This document shows, one piece after another, positions 1-5,791 of a stretch of DNA of 10,479 nucleotides (position 1 is the first letter of the stretch; the number at the start of each line of letters is the position of its first letter). The notes under the pieces are model-generated. The model was not told the origin of the DNA. It was given only the letters and a program-made list of their open reading frames with translations, and made no database searches. A program made the position numbers and the translations under genes. The DNA is taken from contig CAIQJD010000126.1 of assembly GCA_903872005.1 (NCBI GenBank), positions 1 through 10,479 on the forward strand. The letters are read 5' to 3'. The DNA comes from an uncultured bacterium. GTDB lineage: Bacteria; Chloroflexota; Anaerolineae; JACIWP01.

Positions 1-30
1 GCCTTCAATTCATACCATTTGTCCACGCTA

Positions 31-1149
31 TCAGTAGGAGGAGCTGCAACGGAAGCCGATACCGTCACTAGCTTTGTCGGGCTTGATCCCATCGCGATAG
101 GCCGCTCTTGCTCTCTCCTTGGAGTAGAACCATCCTCCACCGCGCAGAACGCGGAACGTCCCGGACGCAGGCCCTGTCGGATTCTGCTCCGGCGAACCGA
201 CATAGTACTTCCCATCTGCCCAATCCGCTACCAGTTCAGACACGTTGCCCGCCATGTCGAGCGCGCCATACGGGCTGGCCCCAGCCTGGTAGCACCCCAC
301 CGGCGCCGTGAATTGATAGCCGTCGTTGGTCCCCTTGTCTGCCCAACCAGCGTCCAGATTGCTGTCGGCGAAGTTGAGCAGATTGCCGGCGACACCCCCA
401 TTGCCCCAGGGATACTTGCCCCCGTCGCCCCCACGCGCCGCTTTCTCCCATTCGGCCTCCGTCGGCAAGCGCCGGCCGGCCCATTCACAATAGGACGAAG
501 CATCATTCCAACTCACCTGCACAACCGGATGATTCTCTAACCCGACCGTGTTACTGGATGGGCCACGCGGCCGGCGCCAGTCAGCGCCAGCGACGTTCGC
601 TAGGTCCTTCGTAGATGCGTTGAAGACCAACCCCGTGCCAGCCTTCTCGGCATCGGTTAGGTAACTCGCCGCCTTGGCGAAAGCTGCGAATTGCACATTA
701 GTCACCTCGTTGCGGTCAATCCAGAACGCATCCAAGTATGTCTTGTGTTGTGGTTTCTCGTCAGTCGTCGCTGCCGAATCAGCTTCCGTCGAACCCATCA
801 GGAACTCGCCGGCCGGCACATAGACCTGTACCATGCCGTCTTTTTCCCAGATCCGCGTCGCGCCCGAAACCAACCCGCCCAAGGACCTGGGCGTATTTGC
901 CTGTGGCTTTGGCGTAAATGTCGCTATGACCGAGGTGGGTATCGCTCTGGCTGGCTCATGGGTTGGACTCATAGAGACTGGAAGCGCATTTGCTCCAAGA
1001 CCTTCCGCCTTGTCATCGCCAACACGCCCAAGCAAATCACTGATGCTCATTTTGCCAGTGATAAAAGTGAATATCCCTATGCAGGATGCTATGAAACCTA
1101 CAAGAGTAATGAAGATGCGCCAGTTGCTGGTGCGGGTTGGAGTACCCAT
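31..1149 (-). CDS. Membrane-anchored FGE/SUMF1-domain protein, probably not a true formylglycine-generating enzyme
   Basis: The 372-residue product starts at the ATG at 1149, with GGAG 10 nt upstream (1160-1163). The frame is open up to 1374 but the upstream part has no recognisable domain. Residues 2-9 are basic, 10-32 are one hydrophobic helix (FITLVGFIASCIGIFTFI), 33-104 a Pro/Thr-rich linker, and 105-372 an FGE-sulfatase (SUMF1-type) domain. Family hallmarks are MVQVYVPAGEFLMGS at the start, HPVVQVSWNDASSYCEWAG, RRLPTEAEWEKAARGG, YPWG, DMAGNV, RVLRGGGW and the final GIGFRC. The basic N-terminus implies an exported domain. True FGE oxidises a sulfatase Cys using copper held by two C-terminal Cys in the RGGS region. 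Here that stretch reads RVLRGGGWFYSKERARAAYR with no Cys, and the usual GNVWEWV is GNVSELV. A binding or structural role, or another oxidation chemistry, is therefore more likely. The domain call is firm; the function is unknown. Confidence 0.88.
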   Translation of the reverse strand: MGTPTRTSNWRIFITLVGFIASCIGIFTFITGKMSISDLLGRVGDDKAEGLGANALPVSMSPTHEPARAIPTSVIATFTPKPQANTPRSLGGLVSGATRIWEKDGMVQVYVPAGEFLMGSTEADSAATTDEKPQHKTYLDAFWIDRNEVTNVQFAAFAKAASYLTDAEKAGTGLVFNASTKDLANVAGADWRRPRGPSSNTVGLENHPVVQVSWNDASSYCEWAGRRLPTEAEWEKAARGGDGGKYPWGNGGVAGNLLNFADSNLDAGWADKGTNDGYQFTAPVGCYQAGASPYGALDMAGNVSELVADWADGKYYVGSPEQNPTGPASGTFRVLRGGGWFYSKERARAAYRDGIKPDKASDGIGFRCSSSY

Positions 1150-1354
1150 TGAGCTAGATCTCCAGTCCGTAGGGTAGGCCCCTGGCCCACCGTTTGTGAT
1201 GCCCCAACTTGGGGGATAGATGATTTCGTCATACGACCATTGCAGCAAAAGAAGCCGGCCGGCGTCAAGCACCAATTTCCGCGGGGGCACGAACCCTCGA
1301 GTCGGAGCCGGCCATTCGTTCATTTGTGCGACAATTCGTGGCCGCCCGCGCCGG

Positions 1355-1620
1355 TCACGCGGCCGGCGCCGCAAGCTCCGTCAACTTCTGCTGCAGCCAG
1401 AGATTGATCAACGTCTCGGCGCTGACCTGACCCCACGCATGCGGGCCTGCTGCTCCACCAACGCCAGCAGGTCGGCCTCCACCGGCACGGCGCAGCGCAC
1501 TCGGAACGCGACATCCGGGCCGCCGGCGTCATAGTCCGTGAAATCGTGCGTATCCCAGAACTCCCCCATTTGTTCGTCCGAACTTGCCTTTGAAATACCG
1601 CTCATGCTATTTTCGTCCAT
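1355..1620 (-). pseudogene. CopG/BrnA-type antitoxin gene, frameshifted by a 5-bp tandem duplication
   Basis: Translation starts at the ATG at 1620, with AAGGAG 10 nt upstream. It runs through GEFWDTHDFTDY, a hallmark of CopG-type antitoxins partnered with BrnT-like toxins, to ARMRGV. The frame then goes to RSAPRR and stops at 1408. In the neighbouring frame the expected C-terminal ribbon-helix-helix continues as SAETLINLWLQQKLTELAAP to a TGA at 1355. At the junction the plus strand reads CTGACCTGAC (1422-1431). Removing one 5-bp copy gives a continuous RGVSAETLINLWLQQKL. The intact product would be about 86 residues, with an N-terminal toxin-binding part and a C-terminal DNA-binding part that would repress the operon. 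Its start overlaps the toxin stop by 14 bp, so the two were probably translationally coupled. As it stands the DNA-binding helix is lost. Family assignment is from the motif pattern; an assembly error remains possible. Confidence 0.82.
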
Positions 1621-1914
1621 AGGCTCTACGCTCCTTGTCGCTCATATCGCGGGCGCTGATCACCACCGCAGTCGCCTCGTCAGGTTTGTAGATGAAGAAG
1701 ACGGCGAGATAGCGGCCGGCAATGTCTGACCAAAGGCCGCATAGACGTCTTCCCCAGGCCGATGCCCTCTCTCAGCGAAACGGATCTTCGGCCGGCTGAG
1801 TAATGCCTCCCGCGCCTCACACATGGTCAAATCGTGCTTGACTGCCAGTTTCTCTTCGATGGTGGGAGGGCAAATCACATGGACTACGAAAGATGGTAGC
1901 TTCTCGCTTGCCAC
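1607..1914 (-). pseudogene. BrnT-like (RelE-fold) toxin gene, frameshifted
   Basis: The first frame starts at a GTG at 1914. It reads VVHVICPPTIEEKLAVKHDL, then RPKIRFAERGHRPGEDVYAA and FGQT, ending near 1723. This matches the layout of small BrnT-like ribonuclease toxins: a helix with KHDLT/KHGV, then R-x-R-F and G-x-T strands. The frame then departs into LPAAISPSSSS and stops at 1660. The missing part is intact in the next frame from 1720: AGRYLAVFFIYKPDE, then AVVISARDMSDKERRAYG, ending TAG at 1607-1609. Two bases (1721-1722) sit where family members have one residue between GQT and AGRY, so loss of a single base explains the break. A restored protein would be about 102 residues. The order is toxin first, with a promoter at 1947-1975. 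The broken form lacks the C-terminal strand and the basic helix and should be inactive. Confidence 0.8.
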
Positions 1915-1946
1915 GCTCTCGTTCAGGTATGGTGTACTGTAAGCTA

Positions 1947-1975
1947 ATGATACATCACCGGCGCGCCAAAATCAA
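1947..1975 (-). promoter_or_regulatory. Sigma70-like promoter of the toxin-antitoxin locus
   Basis: On the minus strand, TTGATT (1975-1970) and TATCAT (1952-1947) are separated by exactly 17 nt. Transcription would start near 1940, about 26 nt before the GTG at 1914. The same module, with the longer shared words CTTGATTTTGGC and TGATGTAT, recurs upstream of the DUF898 gene at 3205-3233. Confidence 0.6.
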
Positions 1976-2043
1976 GCGCCATTAGGCCGGCGACAGGGCC
2001 ATTTCAAAGTCGTGCATGGGTGGTGCGTGATACTGGTTAGCAC

Positions 2044-2134
2044 ACCGCAGAGTCGCAGAGCGCAGAGAGAATCAGGCAAAGGCGGGTGAGACCAGACCCT
2101 TTCTGCGACTCTGCGACCTCCGCGCCTCTGCGGT
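2044..2134. repeat. Long imperfect inverted repeat of CGCAGAG type
   Basis: Outer arms ACCGCAGAG (2044-2052) and CTCTGCGGT (2126-2134) pair perfectly over 9 bp. Next, TCGCAGAG (2053-2060) pairs with CTCTGCGA (2109-2116), and CGCAGA (2061-2066) pairs with TCTGCG (2102-2107). One 9-nt bulge and one single-base bulge interrupt the stem, and the loop is about 35 nt. The arms consist of repeated CGCAGAG words. From memory, such CGCAGAGGCGCAGAG intergenic hairpins are common in Chloroflexota and cyanobacteria. It lies 3' of the DUF898 gene and could end its transcript, but its size and word structure suggest a dispersed repeat. Confidence 0.72.
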
Positions 2135-2244
2135 GAGTCCATTCGCTGACTTTGAAATCACTCTGGGCTGGCGACGGCGCGGAAGCGACGAAAGACGCCG
2201 GCTCGGTGGGCCAAGCGCCAACCCTGCTGCTGGCTGCCCGGCGG

Positions 2245-2931
2245 CTAGTTCACGTTGACCGTGACCTGAATGGGTTGACCAGGGCCGGCCGTGGCCGAGG
2301 CGGACGCCATGGGAGGCATGATGGTGTTTTCGCAATCCCACTTCAGCTCGCGCACCGCCGCGAACCCCAACAGGGAATAGATGCCCAGCGTCACCAGCGT
2401 CAGCAGACCATTCACCAGCGCCACGCCGAAGTACTGTCCACCGGTACCGATGAATTGCAGGGGCCGGCCGGCGGCATACGTATTGGTGAGGATATGGCGT
2501 CGGATGCGTGGGTAGCCCCAGAAGAAGTAGATGCCCAGGGTCAGGGTGGTCAGGATGCTTACGAGCAGCCACTGACCGAATAGATCCAGCGCCGCGCCCC
2601 GATATTCCAGGCGCGTCCCGTCGGGCAAAATGGTGTGGTTGGCATCCCACTTCAGGATGCGTACCGCGCCGAAGCCCAGAGCCGAGTAGAAGCCGAGCGT
2701 CAAGATAGTGAACAGAACGACCATGAAGCACTGACCGAAGTACTCCCCGCCGGTACCATCGAATCCCAGCGGTCTATCCTGGTAGTAAGTGTGCTCAAGG
2801 ATCACGCGTCTCAGGCGAACGTACCCCCAGGGGAAATAGATGCCCAGCGTGATCGTGGTGAGCAGGGTGACGAGAAGGATATTGCCGAATAGATCTGTCC
2901 AACTGCCGCGAAATTCCAGATGGTCGCGCAT
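2245..2931 (-). CDS. DUF898 (YjgN-like) membrane protein made of four ~50-residue units
   Basis: The 228-residue product starts at the second of two adjacent ATGs (2934 and 2931). GGGAGG sits only 2 nt from the first and 5 nt from the second, so I prefer 2931, but the two cannot be separated. The protein is a fourfold repeat: TLGIY/TLGFY recurs at about residues 28, 78, 131 and 181. Units 1 and 3 read F/Y-RG-x4-DLFG, then LTTxTLGIYFxWGY and R-x-RRxIL. Units 2 and 4 read F-x-GTGGxYFG, then TLG[FI]YS and a final LKWD. Each unit supplies one hydrophobic segment (about 15-35, 67-88, 118-138, 167-190). The C-terminal 20 residues are Ala/Ser/Gly-rich and end VTVNVN. DUF898 proteins are inner-membrane proteins of unknown function (YjgN in E. 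coli). The gene stands alone. Confidence 0.85.
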   Translation of the reverse strand: MRDHLEFRGSWTDLFGNILLVTLLTTITLGIYFPWGYVRLRRVILEHTYYQDRPLGFDGTGGEYFGQCFMVVLFTILTLGFYSALGFGAVRILKWDANHTILPDGTRLEYRGAALDLFGQWLLVSILTTLTLGIYFFWGYPRIRRHILTNTYAAGRPLQFIGTGGQYFGVALVNGLLTLVTLGIYSLLGFAAVRELKWDCENTIMPPMASASATAGPGQPIQVTVNVN

Positions 2932-2936
2932 CATGA

Positions 2937-2945
2937 CCTCCCTTT
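2937..2945 (-). promoter_or_regulatory. Strong ribosome binding site of the DUF898 gene
   Basis: Reading AAAGGGAGG on the minus strand, it is followed by TC and ATGATG. The spacing favours the second ATG (2931) over the first (2934). Confidence 0.7.
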
Positions 2946-3204
2946 CCTGATATTCCTGGTTTGAGCCTGTGTCCGTCTGATAGATGTGCGTGGGGTGGGA
3001 CCTCCGACGCCCACCATGTAATGCCCTGGTATCCACCGGGGACAGAAACGTGTTGTCGGCTTACCGTTGTCATGGCGCTGAAGCCGGCCGGCCCTATGTC
3101 CACTCGCGTCGAACTCCGCGTCTGCAAGGCCCGCCGGCGTCCTGTATCGAACCCGATAGTTGTTCCCTTCATAGACTTTGCGTTGCGCGACGCGGCATAA
3201 AGCA

Positions 3205-3233
3205 ATCATACATCAATTTCATGCCAAAATCAA
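3205..3233 (-). promoter_or_regulatory. Sigma70-like promoter of the DUF898 gene
   Basis: On the minus strand, TTGATT (3233-3228), a 17-nt spacer and TATGAT (3210-3205). The words CTTGATTTTGGC and TGATGTAT are shared at identical spacing with the toxin promoter at 1947-1975. The predicted start point near 3198 leaves an unusually long leader. Confidence 0.58.
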
Positions 3234-3265
3234 GGGCATTTGGAATGCGAGAAAGTAGGAAAGTA

Positions 3266-3305
3266 GCGAAAGACGCGAAAGGGCAGCCCCTTTCGCGTCT
3301 TTCGC
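3266..3305 (-). terminator. 18-bp perfect hairpin downstream of the acyltransferase gene
   Basis: Arms 3266-3283 and 3288-3305 are perfect complements (GCGAAAGACGCGAAAGGG and its reverse complement) around a 4-nt CAGC loop. It begins 26 nt after the acyltransferase stop. The minus-strand sequence that follows is TACTTTCCTACTTTC, pyrimidine-rich but without a clean T run. The internally repeated GCGAAAG/CGCGAAAG words suggest it may also belong to a dispersed intergenic repeat family. Confidence 0.72.
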
Positions 3306-3331
3306 GCGCCTTATGCTCTAAAGCGCTTCGC

Positions 3332-4477
3332 TCACAGCACTCGCTTGAGCAGCGGCACGCGGCGCAGGACGAATTGCGCCAACAGGAAGGTGACCCCGGT
3401 GGCGACGACGCCGGCGACCAGCACCTTCAGTAGCGGGTGGCCCTGCCAGGGGCGCAGCAGCAGGCTGACCGTTACCAGCAGCGGCGGATGAAACATGTAC
3501 ACGGCGAACGAGTTGCTCGACAGGAAGTTTGACAGCTTGTCCGCCAGCTTGACGCGATCGCGGAAGAGTGTCAAGGTACCGACGCTGACCGCGACCGAGA
3601 AGAACGATTCCCAGATGGCGTAGCCGGCGCTGGTCCAGTTCACGCCGCCCATGAACGGCTCCAGCCCCTTCTCGAACGCGCCCCCGCCGACCAGCAGGCC
3701 CAGCCAGAGCGGGATGCCCAGGACGATCGCGCCGGCAAACCAACGCACGCCCAGCTTCAAGGGGATGGTGTGCAGCCAGTCGCGGCGGTAGGTCATGATG
3801 CCGAAGATGAAGTAGATGATGTACTGCGCGAAGTAGCCGAGCTGCATGTTCAGCACAGCCGTGCCGAGGGGTTGCACCAGGCGAATCAGGAACGCGGCCA
3901 GAGAAATCACGCCGGCCAGCAGCGCCAGCATGCCATCGGAAAGGGGCCGGCCGGGCGTCTGGGCTGTCTGTGGCGCGGGGACGACGCGGCGCACGCCGGC
4001 GTAGATGGCGCAGAAGATCAGCAGGGCCAGAGCGAACCACATCGGGCCGGATTCGCCCAAGAACGAGAAGCTGGTGAGATACCCCAGGTAGTACGCGCCC
4101 GGGGAACCCATGGCGACCGGGTCCAGCACGCTGCCCAGGATCACCACGGTGATGGGATGAATGACGAGCATGTAGATCAGGGTCGGGATGCCCAGGCGCA
4201 CGGCGCGGTCGGCCAGGAAGCGCCCCGATCCCTTGCGGTCAAGCGCCGGCGCCGCGAAGTAGCCGGCGACCCAGAAGAGCAGGCCCATGGAAAAGGCTTG
4301 CGTGAAGGACTGGAAAGCGACGATGAGTACGGCCGAGACGGCGTCCAGGGTCGTGGATTCATTGTAGTACCAGCGGCCGACGCCGCTATAGGTGACGGCG
4401 CTGTGTATGAAGATGACCCCGATGATGATGAGCGCCCGGATGTTGTCAATGTAGGCCATACGGTTCTGGGTCTGCAT
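3332..4477 (-). CDS. Integral-membrane acyltransferase, family 3 (OafA/OpgC-like)
   Basis: The 381-residue product starts at the ATG at 4477, with GGGAG 8 nt upstream; a second Met at residue 7 lacks such a site. The N-terminus YIDNIRALIIIGVIFIHSAV is diagnostic of Acyltransferase_3: Arg14 and His25 have the 11-residue spacing of the conserved Arg and His in O-acetyltransferases of the OafA type. About ten hydrophobic segments fill the rest, with a Pro/Gln-rich loop (about 166-177) and a basic C-terminus (RRVPLLKRVL). Family members move acetyl or succinyl groups onto sugars of surface polysaccharides, glucans or antibiotics at the inner membrane. The YIDN-RAL opening and length resemble the OpgC/MdoC glucan-succinylation branch, but no glucan genes are nearby and the substrate cannot be told. 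It appears monocistronic, with a hairpin directly downstream. Confidence 0.9.
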   Translation of the reverse strand: MQTQNRMAYIDNIRALIIIGVIFIHSAVTYSGVGRWYYNESTTLDAVSAVLIVAFQSFTQAFSMGLLFWVAGYFAAPALDRKGSGRFLADRAVRLGIPTLIYMLVIHPITVVILGSVLDPVAMGSPGAYYLGYLTSFSFLGESGPMWFALALLIFCAIYAGVRRVVPAPQTAQTPGRPLSDGMLALLAGVISLAAFLIRLVQPLGTAVLNMQLGYFAQYIIYFIFGIMTYRRDWLHTIPLKLGVRWFAGAIVLGIPLWLGLLVGGGAFEKGLEPFMGGVNWTSAGYAIWESFFSVAVSVGTLTLFRDRVKLADKLSNFLSSNSFAVYMFHPPLLVTVSLLLRPWQGHPLLKVLVAGVVATGVTFLLAQFVLRRVPLLKRVL

Positions 4478-4559
4478 GCGTCACACTCCCTTGTGAGGCT
4501 TAACCTACTAAACCATACGCAATCTCCCCCGATTTGTTTCGGATGAAGAGGTGTATGGC

Positions 4560-4584
4560 GCGGCCGCCGGCCTGGGCCGGCCGC
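4560..4584 (-). terminator. GC-rich hairpin just after the dipeptidase stop
   Basis: CCGGCC (4567-4572) faces GGCCGG (4575-4580), and GCGG (4560-4563) faces CCGC (4581-4584), with a 3-nt bulge. It starts one base past the dipeptidase stop codon. It has no T tract, and overlapping GCCGGC motifs make some of the symmetry automatic, so the terminator role is tentative. Confidence 0.4.
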
Positions 4585-4585
4585 T

Positions 4586-5668
4586 TCAGGGCAATGCCCG
4601 TCCCAGGAAGCGCACCCAGTTGCCATACATGACCTTCTGCACGTCGCTTTCGGCATAGCCGCGCCGGCGCAGAATCACGGCGATCTTGCGCAGGTCGGCG
4701 ATGGTGTCCAGGTCGCCCGGCGTCTGTTCTGTCCCATAGCCGCCGTCGAGGTCAGAGCCGATGGCGGCGTGTTCCGCATTGCCGGCAACCTGGCAGATGT
4801 GGTCAATGTGGTTGACGACATCTGCCATCGAGACGCGCTGGTTGCTGCCGGGTTCCTCTTTCCAGTCTGGCACGAGCATCCAATCGTCCATCGCCACGCC
4901 GATGACGCCGCCGCGTTGGGCGATGCGGGCGATCTGCGCGTCCGTGAATTGTCGGTCATGGGGCGTCAGGGCGCGGCAACAGTTGTGCGTGGCAAGGATG
5001 GGGCCGCCATAGATGTCTACGGCTTCCCAGAAGGAATCGTCGGAGAGGTGCGAGACATCGAGGAGGATACCGCGGCGGTCCATCGCCTTGAGTAGCTCGC
5101 GGCCGGCCGGCAGCAGCCCGCGCCCGCTGGTCTTGGTGCCGTAAGCGTACTGGTTGAACCAGTAGTGCACCAGGCTCACGACGCGCAGGCCGGCGTCCCA
5201 CCAGGCGTCCAGTTGCCACGGGCCTACGATGGGGTCGGCGCCCTCAATGCACAACACATAGCCGATGGGGGGCCGGGCGCCGGCATTGCGGCCATGCCAC
5301 GCTTCCCATTCCTGGACATGGGCATCTAACCCCGCCGCGTCGCGGATCTGGCGCAGGTAGCCTTCTGCCTGCCAGACCTGATAGAGGGCGATGTCGCCCA
5401 TGGCTTCGGCGTAGGCTTGTTCTGGCGTGCGCCACCCTTCGGGGCGGTTGTTGCCGGGCAGGGTGATGCGGGCATTGGCGGTGGTGAAGCAGAGGAAGAC
5501 GTTGGCGTCGGAGGCTGCCGGCAGGGAGACGGTGTTGCGGCCGGCGCCTTTCTGCTTGCTGCCGCTGGCAATTTCGGCGGCGCGTATTTCGGCGATGGGG
5601 CGTTGCAAGTCACGGTTGAACTTCAAGGCGCTGTAGGCGAGATCGAGGTGCGAGTCAGCGATCAGCAT
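4586..5668 (-). CDS. Zinc dipeptidase, peptidase family M19 (membrane/renal dipeptidase type)
   Basis: The 360-residue product starts at the ATG at 5668, fixed by AGGAGG 5 nt upstream; the frame extends to 5713 but that ATG has no such site. M19 metal ligands are all visible: His7 and Asp9 in ADSHLDL, bridging Glu142 in VLCIEGADPI, His207 in LLDVSHLSDDSFWE, and His228 in ILATHNCCRAL, followed by Arg232. GSDLDGGYG supplies the conserved catalytic-site Asp306. The family hydrolyses dipeptides, often with broad or D-amino-acid tolerance. There is no signal peptide, so a cytoplasmic enzyme for peptide or peptidoglycan-fragment turnover is likely. The length is normal for the family. Residues about 55-95 form an inserted loop rich in Asn/Ala/Pro. 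It is flanked by hairpins on both sides and looks monocistronic. Confidence 0.93.
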   Translation of the reverse strand: MLIADSHLDLAYSALKFNRDLQRPIAEIRAAEIASGSKQKGAGRNTVSLPAASDANVFLCFTTANARITLPGNNRPEGWRTPEQAYAEAMGDIALYQVWQAEGYLRQIRDAAGLDAHVQEWEAWHGRNAGARPPIGYVLCIEGADPIVGPWQLDAWWDAGLRVVSLVHYWFNQYAYGTKTSGRGLLPAGRELLKAMDRRGILLDVSHLSDDSFWEAVDIYGGPILATHNCCRALTPHDRQFTDAQIARIAQRGGVIGVAMDDWMLVPDWKEEPGSNQRVSMADVVNHIDHICQVAGNAEHAAIGSDLDGGYGTEQTPGDLDTIADLRKIAVILRRRGYAESDVQKVMYGNWVRFLGRALP

Positions 5669-5673
5669 GGGAG

Positions 5674-5679
5674 CCTCCT
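5674..5679 (-). promoter_or_regulatory. Consensus ribosome binding site that fixes the dipeptidase start
   Basis: AGGAGG on the minus strand, 5 nt before the ATG at 5668. It rules out the upstream in-frame ATG at 5713 as the main start. Confidence 0.8.
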
Positions 5680-5716
5680 GAAATGGACTGGATAGTCGGC
5701 AAGCGTCGCGCATGAT

Positions 5717-5755
5717 GGCGCTCCCAGCCGACCTTGCGTCGCAGATGGGAGCGCC
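5717..5755 (-). terminator. Inverted repeat between the TIG-like gene and the dipeptidase gene
   Basis: Arms GGCGCTCCCA (5717-5726) and TGGGAGCGCC (5746-5755) pair over 10 bp around a 19-nt loop. It lies 37 nt past the stop of the upstream gene and 49 nt before the dipeptidase start. It may end the first transcript or be an operator for the second. There is no T tract. Confidence 0.5.
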
Positions 5756-5791
5756 GTGCTTTGATTCGATTCGGTTCGTCCACGGCGGCCG

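Larger units (their letters stand above)
1915..2244. other. Intergenic stretch between the toxin and DUF898 genes
   Basis: These 330 bases hold the toxin promoter (1947-1975) and a long imperfect inverted repeat (2044-2134). I see no coding frame with protein-like character and no RNA gene. The remainder (about 1976-2043 and 2135-2244) shows nothing I can assign. Confidence 0.6.
2946..3331. other. Gene-free stretch: long leader of the DUF898 gene plus terminator
   Basis: The region holds a promoter at 3205-3233, a predicted transcribed leader of about 265 nt (about 3198 to 2934), and a perfect hairpin at 3266-3305. A minus-strand frame is open from 3209 to 2931 and contains protein-like stretches such as VYEGNNYRVRYRTPAGLADA and FDASGHRAG. 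Its TGA overlaps the first ATG of the DUF898 gene in an ATGA arrangement. However, its only early ATG lies inside the predicted -10 element and has no ribosome binding site. I treat it as a possible gene relic, not a gene. Confidence 0.4.

Noticed and set aside
19..540. Plus-strand open frame (173 codons) over the FGE-like gene
   Set aside because: The minus strand has unmistakable FGE-domain motifs in the same DNA.
1280..1310. tRNA-like T-arm (GGTTCG word on the minus strand)
   Set aside because: No acceptor, D or anticodon stems can be drawn around it.
1720..1730. Programmed ribosomal frameshift joining the two toxin frames
   Set aside because: There is no slippery heptamer or homopolymer at the junction, and the partner gene is also broken, so simple mutation (or assembly error) is more economical.
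3770..4546. Plus-strand open frame (258 codons) antisense to the acyltransferase
   Set aside because: Asp/Glu/His/Gly-rich composition is the complement of hydrophobic codons on the real strand; no domain is seen.
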